Source: Nitrospira sp. UBA2083
GTDB taxonomy: Bacteria; Nitrospirota; Nitrospiria; Nitrospirales; Nitrospiraceae
DNA: 27,247 nt
Assembly (NCBI GenBank): GCA_002331625.1
Contig: DCZN01000100.1
Coordinates: 4,687 to 31,933, forward strand
Direction: 5' to 3'
Part shown: positions 1 through 6,773 of the stretch, piece by piece
Layout: every line of letters begins with the position of its first letter
Position numbering within the stretch: position 1 is the stretch's first letter
Program-made: the position numbers and the translations under genes
Notes under the pieces: model-generated
Told to the model about the DNA's origin: nothing
Databases searched by the model: none
Seen by the model: only the letters and a program-made list of their open reading frames with translations

Positions 1-836
1 GGCCGGCTCGTGCTGGCATAGGCGCCGAGCACCTTGTTGCCGTTCGGCCCGATGAGCTCGCTGATGGGAATTTCCAGTGCGATGGTATTGACGTTGAAGC
101 CACTGAACGTATCGGCGTTTCCGGTTCCAGGCGCTCCGACGATGATGGCGTCATTCGCATCGTCTGCGTTTGAAAGGATCGGAGGGGAGAGGTGCAGATT
201 CAACGTATCGAAGGTTCCCCCCAGGTCGATGTAGAAGGTCTCATCCCGCTGACCCGCAAAAACTCGCCCGCCGTTCTTCAATGGATAAATTCCTTTGGCT
301 GCCAGCTCTTCGTATTTCGGCATGGTGCCTCGGCCGACGTTCGACGGAACCGCATACATCGGACCGGTTCCGATATCGCGGGGTGGTTGACCATAGCGCT
401 GTTCTGTGACGGTGTAGCTTTGTCGCACGAGCAGTCCTTCCGATCCTCCACCGGTCAGGGCCGTGATGGGTGGCAATGCAACATAGGCCAAGGGGAACAC
501 ATTGCCTGGCTGACGGATTTCAGTCTTGAACCGGATCTGATAGACGATGTTTGCGGCGATGTTGTTCTTATTGTTATCGATATGAATTTCGTATAGCACG
601 TCGTCTGCGAAGTTGAAGTAATTGGGTCCTGAACCTGGTTCCTGGCTTGGGATCACATTCATGATCAGAATGGCCTTGTCGGCATCTTCCCAGCTCCGGA
701 AGAAATAGAAATCGGTGATATCTGCCGTCGGATCGTTCGCGATCAATGGAGCCTCGCGATGGCTGGCAGCCAAGACCGGCGACGTTGTGATCACCGCCAG
801 GAGCATCAACATGAGTGGTCGAATTCGAGCGAACAT
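1..836 (-). CDS. DUF4331 family exported protein, partial (3' end beyond window)
   Basis: The reading frame runs from an ATG at 836 to the window edge without a stop, giving about 278 residues; it continues outside. An AAGGAGGA ribosome-binding site lies 4-5 bases before the ATG. Residues 1-24 form a signal peptide (hydrophobic run ending VLAA), so the mature protein is periplasmic or outer-membrane associated. It begins with SHREAP (residues 25-30), followed by a DITDFYFF-type segment; both are hallmarks of DUF4331. The biochemical role of this family is not known. It follows the small lipoprotein gene by 43 bases on the same strand, suggesting co-transcription, and the pair diverges from an ECF sigma/anti-sigma pair, suggesting that it belongs to that regulon (inference). 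Confidence 0.88.
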   Translation of the reverse strand, partial: MFARIRPLMLMLLAVITTSPVLAASHREAPLIANDPTADITDFYFFRSWEDADKAILIMNVIPSQEPGSGPNYFNFADDVLYEIHIDNNKNNIAANIVYQIRFKTEIRQPGNVFPLAYVALPPITALTGGGSEGLLVRQSYTVTEQRYGQPPRDIGTGPMYAVPSNVGRGTMPKYEELAAKGIYPLKNGGRVFAGQRDETFYIDLGGTFDTLNLHLSPPILSNADDANDAIIVGAPGTGNADTFSGFNVNTIALEIPISELIGPNGNKVLGAYASTSR

Positions 837-879
837 AGTGTCCTCCTTATGAGCCGATTCATCTAGTGATCGGGTAAAA

Positions 880-1104
880 TTACAGATCCGGCAATGGAGC
901 AGGATCCGGTTCGGATTCTGCCTGGCTGACCAGTGTCGCTTCGTCTGACGTGAGCGCTTCCGATTCCGGTGTCCGCTGATCATCGAGTGACGCGGTGGGT
1001 CCGCTTGGTGTGATCAGAGGCGGTACTGCATCGTTGCCACTGCAGCCGGACAAGAGTCCGGCGGCACAGACGACTCCTAGAGTCCAATACATGGGTGGTT
1101 TCAT
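880..1104 (-). CDS. Small putative lipoprotein
   Basis: This 74-residue protein starts with a lipoprotein signal: positively charged start, hydrophobic stretch and the lipobox LLSGC with the acylated Cys at residue 21. The rest is short, rich in Pro, Ser, Glu and Asp, and has no recognisable domain. A GGAGAGGAG ribosome-binding site precedes the ATG. It is the first gene of a minus-strand pair with the DUF4331 gene and is divergent from the sigma factor. It could be an accessory lipoprotein for the DUF4331 protein. The lipoprotein call is fairly safe; the function is unknown. Confidence 0.72.
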   Translation of the reverse strand: MKPPMYWTLGVVCAAGLLSGCSGNDAVPPLITPSGPTASLDDQRTPESEALTSDEATLVSQAESEPDPAPLPDL

Positions 1105-1233
1105 GGCTCTGTTCTCCTCTCCCTGTGAATTGCTGCTGTTCTGAATCTACCTGTGCTAGTCGAACCTGCTGGCGGTCTGTTCTTCACTACGAGAGGAATG
1201 GGCGATTGGATTTCTGCGGGAGGCAAGGTTGGG

Positions 1234-1262
1234 TTGTCGAGGTAGTGGACGGGTGCTATAGT
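1234..1262 (+). promoter_or_regulatory. Sigma70-type promoter for the ECF sigma factor gene
   Basis: TTGTCG (1234-1239) and TATAGT (1257-1262) are separated by 17 bases, with an extended -10 element TGC directly before TATAGT. Transcription would start near 1269 and give a leader of about 80 bases before the ATG at 1352. Confidence 0.5.
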
Positions 1263-1351
1263 CCGGTCCACCACCGAGGGGTGCAGGTAAATCCACCGAT
1301 CCGCAATCCGATCTTCCCCATCGGCTCGTAGAGTCTTTGGGGGAAGAGCGT

Positions 1352-1954
1352 ATGCTAGTTATAGCTACTGAACCGACCAAACAGGCTCAAGAACGAGAGT
1401 GGGCTCAACTCCTTACGCTCACTGCTCAAGGGGACCAGACTGCGCTCGCCACATTTTATGATCGGACGAGTCCCCAGGTGTTCGGTTTTATCTACAAAAT
1501 CCTCAACAATCGCGAGGCTGCAGAAGAAGTCACCTTAGATGTCTACACGCAGGTGTGGCGTCAGGCGCACATGTATGACCACGCCCGAGGAGCGCCGGGT
1601 GCCTGGCTGATGATGCTGGCCCGGACACGAGCGATCGACCGATTTCGTGCGGGAGCGTCTGAACACGGACGCCTCGAATCGTTGGATGCCATTGAACTCT
1701 TTGCCAGCAACGATGAGACACCAGAACAGGATGTGGAAAGCCAAGAACGTCGCCGATATGTTCAAGAAGCATTGGCGGTTCTGACGGCGGAGCAGCGGCA
1801 ATCGATTGCATTGGCCTATTTTTATGGGTTGAGTCAGAGCGAAATTGCCGAGAAGTTGAAGGTGCCCCTCGGCACCGTGAAGACACGCATGCGATTGGGC
1901 ATGATCAAATTACGCGAAGCACTGGCCCCCTATGAAGCAGGTTTACAGCCGTGA
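1352..1954 (+). CDS. ECF-type RNA polymerase sigma factor
   Basis: This 200-residue sigma-70 family protein has only regions 2 and 4, the ECF architecture. Region 2 spans about residues 31-100 (core-binding segment around DVYTQVW, 63-69). Region 4 spans about 137-195, with the helix-turn-helix LSQSEIAEKLKVPLGTVKTR at 160-179. I chose the ATG at 1352, which has GGGGGAAGAG a few bases upstream, over the in-frame TTG at 1337. The stop overlaps the next start as GTGA, so the sigma factor and its cupin anti-sigma factor are translationally coupled. This arrangement is that of RpoE-ChrR type systems, which respond to singlet oxygen or related envelope stress in other bacteria. The signal sensed here is inferred from that context only. 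Confidence 0.93.
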   Translation: MLVIATEPTKQAQEREWAQLLTLTAQGDQTALATFYDRTSPQVFGFIYKILNNREAAEEVTLDVYTQVWRQAHMYDHARGAPGAWLMMLARTRAIDRFRAGASEHGRLESLDAIELFASNDETPEQDVESQERRRYVQEALAVLTAEQRQSIALAYFYGLSQSEIAEKLKVPLGTVKTRMRLGMIKLREALAPYEAGLQP

Positions 1955-2838
1955 CTGAGACGAAGCTACCCGAAGAATTAGAAGAACAGGCCATGCTGTA
2001 TGCCCTTGGGATGCTGGATCCCAAAGATTATCAGGCCTTCCTGGTGAGGCTCCAAGAAGAATCAGGTCTCTTGCGCCGGACGGTGAGTTCCTATCAAGCC
2101 GTTACGAATGCTCTGGGTACGGTTGTGGCTTTTATGGCACCTCCACCTATCCTTCGTGAGCGGCTGGTTCAGCAGGTTGCGGAAGAAGCCGCCAACGAAG
2201 CTGAACAGTTCGAGTTAGCGGCCAATACCGTGGCGTTGGCCTCGGTTCCGATCCTGCCTCGGCAGGCTGTACGGGAGCGGCTCCTTGCTCGAGTCGAGTC
2301 GCAATCGGATGTCCGACTCGCTGCCAAAGACTCGTCACCCGTTTTGGGAGAGATGGCGGGACGGATGGGCGACAAACCGGCGAGCAAAGGGAGGAGAGGC
2401 GTCCCGCAAGATGAGGGCCCCCTGTCCACTTGGTTGCGGTCTGGCTGGACCGCTGTTTCGAACTTTCTGCGGACTCTTCTGATTCGCTCCATGATCCCAC
2501 GGCCTTCTTCGGATGGACTCACCTTCGTCAAGGCATCGGAGGGAACATGGCGGGGAATTGCGCCGGGCGTGATGGTGAAATTGCTTTCTTTTGATCCGAT
2601 TTCTCGACGGACCACCACGCTTCTTCGTTTTGCACCCGGCACAAGTTATGTCCCACATCGTCACACGGCCGTGGAAGAGCTTTATGTGCTTGAGGGCGGG
2701 TGTAGGATTGCCGGTCGTGAGATGACAGTCGGGGATTATCATCGTGCCGAAGCCGGTACGGAACACCATGATACATCGACGGATGATGGATGCCTGCTGC
2801 TCGTCATATCCTCCCCTCAGAATGAAACATTGCGGTAG
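1951..2838 (+). CDS. ChrR-like cupin anti-sigma factor
   Basis: This 295-residue cytoplasmic protein starts at a GTG overlapping the sigma-factor stop by four bases. Residues 1-75 look like an anti-sigma helical domain, and a second segment at 95-120 (PRQAVRERLLARVES) echoes residues 64-78, a possible internal repeat. A linker at about 125-185 leads to a C-terminal cupin (195-288) with metal ligands H236, H238, E242/E243 and H272 or H273 around PHRHTAVEELYVLEGG. Unlike classical ChrR, the N-terminal domain shows no His-x3-Cys-x2-Cys zinc site; only one cysteine lies in the cupin (C251) and one near the end (C281). The expected role is sequestration of the upstream sigma factor and release on stress, with the cupin as probable sensor. 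The family assignment is good; the mechanism is inferred. Confidence 0.82.
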   Translation: MTETKLPEELEEQAMLYALGMLDPKDYQAFLVRLQEESGLLRRTVSSYQAVTNALGTVVAFMAPPPILRERLVQQVAEEAANEAEQFELAANTVALASVPILPRQAVRERLLARVESQSDVRLAAKDSSPVLGEMAGRMGDKPASKGRRGVPQDEGPLSTWLRSGWTAVSNFLRTLLIRSMIPRPSSDGLTFVKASEGTWRGIAPGVMVKLLSFDPISRRTTTLLRFAPGTSYVPHRHTAVEELYVLEGGCRIAGREMTVGDYHRAEAGTEHHDTSTDDGCLLLVISSPQNETLR

Positions 2839-2943
2839 CCGTTCTTTGGAAACCGCTGTCCCTCCTCATATGAACCTACGCAACCCAAAGGTTTTGTAAG
2901 GTAGAACGAGATCGGAGATTCCGGTTGCGATTAGTGCTTAGGC

Positions 2944-2970
2944 GTGTTACGAAAATATTATCCGTGGCAC
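2944..2970 (+). promoter_or_regulatory. Putative NikR operator (GTGTTAC-N13-GTGGCAC)
   Basis: An exact GTGTTAC half-site (2944-2950) is followed after 13 bases by GTGGCAC (2964-2970), five of seven matching the inverted half GTAACAC. This is the spacing and half-site I recall for Geobacter-type NikR operators. A -10-like TATTAT (2956-2961) lies within the spacer, so bound NikR would block transcription of nikR and the receptor gene. The element ends 18 bases before the nikR ATG. Confidence 0.65.
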
Positions 2971-2988
2971 TATCAGGAAGGAGTGGTT

Positions 2989-3405
2989 ATGGATGACGTG
3001 GTTCGGTTCGGCGTGTCGTTGGATCGTCGGCTGCTGACAGAATTCGATCGTCATATTCGGCGGCGGCGTTACACGAATCGCTCAGAAGCCATCCGTGATC
3101 TGATCAGGGACAACCTGGTGGGAGAAGAGTGGATCGAGAACAAGGAAACTGTCGGCACCATTACGTTCGTGTACGACCATCATGTACGAGATCTGGCTGG
3201 GAAGTTGACGGACATTCAGCATGCCTATTCGGGCCAGATTCTGTCCGGCATGCATGTGCATCTGGACCACAACCATTGTCTTGAAGTGCTGGTCGTTAAA
3301 GGCAAGGGGGTGGACATCAAGAAAGTGGCAGATGCACTGGTTTCGGTCAAGGGTGTGAAGCACGGAAAACTGACCATGACCACCACGGGAAGATCCCTTC
3401 GCTAG
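2989..3405 (+). CDS. nikR: Nickel-responsive transcriptional regulator NikR
   Basis: This 138-residue protein has the NikR layout. An N-terminal ribbon-helix-helix DNA-binding domain (residues 1-45, beginning [15 protein letters not shown]) precedes a C-terminal ACT-type nickel-binding tetramerisation domain. The high-affinity nickel ligands of E. coli NikR (H76, H87, H89, C95) are matched by H78, H89, H91 and C97 in the segment [10 protein letters not shown] chose the ATG at 2989 because GGAAGGAG lies five bases upstream; the frame is open up to a GTG at 2944, but that codon lies inside the operator. The TonB-dependent receptor gene follows after 24 bases, so NikR probably represses itself and the receptor when nickel is sufficient. 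Nickel is relevant to urease and hydrogenase enzymes in many such bacteria. Confidence 0.95.
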   Translation: MDDVVRFGVSLDRRLLTEFDRHIRRRRYTNRSEAIRDLIRDNLVGEEWIENKETVGTITFVYDHHVRDLAGKLTDIQHAYSGQILSGMHVHLDHNHCLEVLVVKGKGVDIKKVADALVSVKGVKHGKLTMTTTGRSLR

Positions 3406-3429
3406 GCGTTTCTCAAGGGCACTGTCATC

Positions 3430-5484
3430 ATGACGAACTACCCACGATGCGGGACATCTATTCTGCTGGCGGGGTTGGTATTGGGCTTAACCTCGGTTGC
3501 CTTTGCCCACGATCCCGATGAGCCTGAGTTGGAAGTGCCGGAAGTATCCGTCGTGGCAGAACGCCCGCTGGCAGCCTCTTCGCAACAGTTTATTCCCGAC
3601 AAAGAAATTGTGCTGCAGTCTCAGGGAAGACCAGCGCAAGTGCTCCGGCTGATCCCAGGGTTCATCGCAGTCGAACATTCAGGTGGAGGTGGAAAAGCTG
3701 ACCAATACTTTCTCCGAGGATTTGACGCGGACCACGGGACGGACGTGGCTTTCTTCACCGACGGGATGCCGATTAATCTTCGCTCCCATGCTCATGGACA
3801 AGGCTACACGGATCTGAATTTCCTTATCCCAGAAACGATTGAAGGATTGGACGTTCATAAGGGTTCATATCTACCGGAATACGGAGATTTTGCGACGGCT
3901 GGGGCAGTGAATTTTAAGACCCGCGATGTCGTGAAGGAAGGAGTCATTCAAGGGGCAGGCGGGGAATATGAAACGCAGCGCTATCTTCTGATGTTCTCAC
4001 CCACGAAGGATCGCGTGCGAACGTTGATTGCTGGAGAAGGCTATTACTCAAGTGGCCCTTACCTCAACGACAATCAGTACTACCGGGCCAACCTGTTCGG
4101 AAAGGTCACGACGAATCTTACGGGGCGTGACGAACTGGTCATCAAGACGACGTTTCATCAATCGAAATGGGATGGGTCCGGCGAGATTCCATTTCGCGCT
4201 GTGAGTACCGGTCTCCTGGATCGCTTTGGTTCGATTAACCCGTATGAGGGCGGTAACACACTGCGAACAACCGGCCAGCTGGCGTATCACTACGACACGA
4301 CAACCGGCGGTGAATTCTATGCCCAAGCCTATGGTCAATATTACCGCTTGGACCTGTTCATGGATTTTACGTTTTTCCTCAACAACCCGGTCAATGGTGA
4401 TGGCTTCGGTCAGTTCGATCGCCGCGTCATCTATGGCGGTGAGGTTGGATACAAGCAACGTGGTGAAGTGTTGGGTATTCCAAGCATTGGGGCCATCGGC
4501 TTTCAAGCCAGAATAGATGATGCGCACACAAAGTTAGGAACTCAGACATTCAGGGTTCCGACCGGCATGACCGTTGATAGCAATGTGTTTCAGGCCTCCT
4601 ACTCGCCGTTTGTGAAGGCGGAAGTCCACCCATTGTCATGGATGCGATTTGTCGGAGGTGTGCGGGGTGAGTTTTTCACCTTCGACGTGAGTAATCGTTG
4701 TTTTGCCTGTATCGATCAACCGTCCGGCCAGACAACCTCCGGTATCATACTTCCCAAGATGAGCATGATCCTAGGACCTTGGCATAACACGGAACTATTT
4801 TTGAACTATGGAGAAGGCTTTCACAGCAACGATGCTCGTTCCGTCGTGGCACAAGGATCGTCGCCGCTCGCTCGTGCGAGAACCTATGAGCTGGGTGTTC
4901 GGTCGAGGCCCTGGGGTTCGGATCGGCTCGAAATCTTGGCGACACTGTGGCGGATGGATCTTCAGTCCGAGCTCGTCTTTGTAGGAGATGCAGGGACCAC
5001 GGAAAGTCGTGGAGCGAGCAGGCGTCAAGGGGTAGAGGTCGCTGCTCGAGGACAGGTGTGGGGGCCGCTGTATGTGAACGGCAGCTTTACCTGGACCCAT
5101 GCGGAATTTCGAAATGGAGATGCGATCCCTCTTGCACCAGAATACACCGCCTATGGCGCAGCCGTTCTGCAATGGCCGGACGGGCTCACGTCCCAACTAC
5201 AAGCCACGTATCTCGGGGTACGGCCGCTCATTGAAGATCGGAGCATCAAGTCGCCGTCCTGGATCACCTTTGATCTCTCTGAGCGGTATCGCATTCCCGT
5301 CACATTGCCGCATGGGCGGCTCGAGGCATTTCTCTTCGTTCAAAACCTGTTCAATACGCAATGGGAGCAGGCGATCTTTGCATTCGAGTCGCGTCTCCGG
5401 ACCGAACCCACCGGGGTGACGGACATTCACTTTGTGCCGGGAAATCCACGGACGGTCATGGGCGGCATGGCCTGGTATTTTTAG
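3430..5484 (+). CDS. TonB-dependent outer-membrane receptor, probably for nickel
   Basis: This 684-residue protein has a signal peptide ending AFA-H near residue 26. A TonB-box-like stretch (PEVSVVAER, about residues 36-44) is followed by a plug domain (about 45-170) with the usual QYFLRGFD and GSYLPEYGDFATAGAVNFKTRD motifs. A 22-strand-type barrel (about 171-684) ends in a C-terminal Phe, as outer-membrane barrels do. A His-containing segment in the plug (RSHAHGQGY) might contribute to metal binding. The gene lies 24 bases downstream of nikR in the same direction, behind the NikR-like operator, so nickel or a nickel chelate is the likely substrate; this is context inference, since TonB receptor substrates cannot be read from sequence. 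No nickel permease or TonB/ExbBD genes are in the window. Confidence 0.9.
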   Translation: MTNYPRCGTSILLAGLVLGLTSVAFAHDPDEPELEVPEVSVVAERPLAASSQQFIPDKEIVLQSQGRPAQVLRLIPGFIAVEHSGGGGKADQYFLRGFDADHGTDVAFFTDGMPINLRSHAHGQGYTDLNFLIPETIEGLDVHKGSYLPEYGDFATAGAVNFKTRDVVKEGVIQGAGGEYETQRYLLMFSPTKDRVRTLIAGEGYYSSGPYLNDNQYYRANLFGKVTTNLTGRDELVIKTTFHQSKWDGSGEIPFRAVSTGLLDRFGSINPYEGGNTLRTTGQLAYHYDTTTGGEFYAQAYGQYYRLDLFMDFTFFLNNPVNGDGFGQFDRRVIYGGEVGYKQRGEVLGIPSIGAIGFQARIDDAHTKLGTQTFRVPTGMTVDSNVFQASYSPFVKAEVHPLSWMRFVGGVRGEFFTFDVSNRCFACIDQPSGQTTSGIILPKMSMILGPWHNTELFLNYGEGFHSNDARSVVAQGSSPLARARTYELGVRSRPWGSDRLEILATLWRMDLQSELVFVGDAGTTESRGASRRQGVEVAARGQVWGPLYVNGSFTWTHAEFRNGDAIPLAPEYTAYGAAVLQWPDGLTSQLQATYLGVRPLIEDRSIKSPSWITFDLSERYRIPVTLPHGRLEAFLFVQNLFNTQWEQAIFAFESRLRTEPTGVTDIHFVPGNPRTVMGGMAWYF

Positions 5485-5573
5485 CGGCTGTCTGGCACCG
5501 TCGAAACAAGGATCGTCGTTTTAGAATTGAAACATCACTTGCCGGAATTTAACATGCAGCACGCACGCTCATC

Positions 5574-6113
5574 ATGCCAAAGATTCTCACGCAAGCGTAC
5601 TTCAGTCGTCCTACCTTGATGGTTGCTCGTTCTCTCATCGGGAAATATCTTGTGCGCGAGAGTGATAAGGGGACCTGCGCTGGAAAAATTATCGAGGTCG
5701 AGGCCTATGTGGGGTCAGAAGACAAGGCTTGTCATGCGTCAAAAGGTCGGACGGCCAGGACGGAGGTCATGTTTGGCCCCGCGGGGATGGCTTATGTCTA
5801 CCTCATTTATGGCATGTATCACATGTTGAACGTCGTGACGGAGCCAGCCGAGTTTCCCGCTGCGGTGTTGATCCGAGCCATTGAAGTGGATGGTATGTTG
5901 ATTGATGGCCCTGGAAAGCTCTGCCGCGAGCTGCGCATCGACCGATCATTGCATCAGCTCGATATGACACAGGGACGATCTCTCTGGTTTGAAGATCGGG
6001 GTACAAAGGTTCCTACCAGCAAAATCGGAACGTTTCCACGCATTGGTGTGGACTATGCCGGGGAATGGGCGAAGAAACCCTGGCGGTTTCGCTGGCTCGG
6101 GAAGGATCTATGA
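5574..6113 (+). CDS. DNA-3-methyladenine glycosylase (AAG/MPG family)
   Basis: This 179-residue enzyme excises alkylated purines, such as 3-methyladenine, from DNA to start base-excision repair. It resembles the AAG/MPG fold rather than the AlkA or TagA types. The signature KIIEVEAYVGSEDKACH (residues 38-54) contains the expected catalytic Glu (E43, in the EAY motif) and the conserved Tyr45 and His54. The FGPAGMAYVYLIYGMYHMLNVV segment (about 67-88) matches the DNA-intercalating and core region. It is somewhat shorter than many family members (about 190-220) but appears complete. No strong ribosome-binding site precedes the ATG. It follows the receptor gene by 89 bases and is closed by the hairpin at 6152-6190. 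Nothing suggests a functional link with nickel uptake. Confidence 0.93.
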   Translation: MPKILTQAYFSRPTLMVARSLIGKYLVRESDKGTCAGKIIEVEAYVGSEDKACHASKGRTARTEVMFGPAGMAYVYLIYGMYHMLNVVTEPAEFPAAVLIRAIEVDGMLIDGPGKLCRELRIDRSLHQLDMTQGRSLWFEDRGTKVPTSKIGTFPRIGVDYAGEWAKKPWRFRWLGKDL

Positions 6114-6151
6114 GGTGACGGGACCGAAATAGGACTGCGTAGGCTACGGAC

Positions 6152-6190
6152 AAAAAAGGGAAGCCTTCTTGTGAATGGCTTCCCCTTTTT
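6152..6190. terminator. Bidirectional intrinsic terminator
   Basis: GGGAAGCC (6158-6165) pairs with GGCTTCCC (6177-6184) around an 11-base loop. The stem is preceded by an A-tract and followed by a T-tract (6186-6190), so it can stop transcription of the glycosylase gene from the left and the small exported-protein gene from the right. Confidence 0.85.
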
Positions 6191-6210
6191 ACGTTGGGTT
6201 GAAGGGGCGA

Positions 6211-6576
6211 TTAGTCGATCTGGCGATCCCCGGTAATCTTGGTTGCGGAGGTCACCGGGGGAGCAATCGTGATCTGCGGCCCCTCCACCTGTGGGAGTCT
6301 GCCGGCCCCTTGCCCCTCGGTGATACGCGCATTGTCGGATTTCATCAACTTCTGCTCGGCGTTCTTGACCGAGTCTGCTGCTTTTTGGAGGAAGGGCGTT
6401 CCGTGCGCGTCCGTTTGGCCTGGGTCATTGGCGGTTGGTTGACCATTCACTGGACTCCCCGAGTTTTTCATGGGGTAGCCTTCGTGTTTGGGGAGCAGCG
6501 CCGGGTTGGCCGATGCGACGGAACATGCCAATAGGATGGAAGAGACTGTTGCAACTGCACCGGTAAGAATTTTCAT
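6211..6576 (-). CDS. Small exported protein of unknown function
   Basis: This 121-residue protein starts at the second of two close ATGs (6576), because GGGAG lies seven bases before it but only one base before the first ATG (6582). A hydrophobic N-terminus is followed by either a type I cleavage site (ASA-NP) or a lipobox-like LLAC; which applies cannot be decided here. The mature part is polar, rich in Pro, Gly, Asn and Gln, and probably disordered, with a short helical segment (LQKAADSVKNAEQKLMKSD). No domain was recognised. It is monocistronic, with a near-consensus promoter at 6660-6689 and the shared terminator at 6152-6190, which suggests substantial expression. Confidence 0.72.
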   Translation of the reverse strand: MKILTGAVATVSSILLACSVASANPALLPKHEGYPMKNSGSPVNGQPTANDPGQTDAHGTPFLQKAADSVKNAEQKLMKSDNARITEGQGAGRLPQVEGPQITIAPPVTSATKITGDRQID

Positions 6577-6659
6577 ACCCATTCTCCCTTTGAGCTATGA
6601 CGATGAATGAGAGTTATTGTTCGAGCGCAATCAATGTAGAAGACATACCGCCCGGTCGA

Positions 6660-6689
6660 ATCATAGCGATGGAGGCCCGTTTCTGTCAA
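6660..6689 (-). promoter_or_regulatory. Near-consensus sigma70 promoter
   Basis: On the minus strand TTGACA (6689-6684, perfect) and TATGAT (6665-6660, five of six) are spaced by 18 bases. It points toward the small exported-protein gene starting at 6576, with a predicted leader of about 75 bases. Confidence 0.68.
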
Positions 6690-6773
6690 ACGCGAAAGAA
6701 ATCATCGGCATACCGCTGCCGCGCAGCACGCTGTAGTCGACCGGTCGAGAGCAGGTGATTGCGAAGGAAGAGG

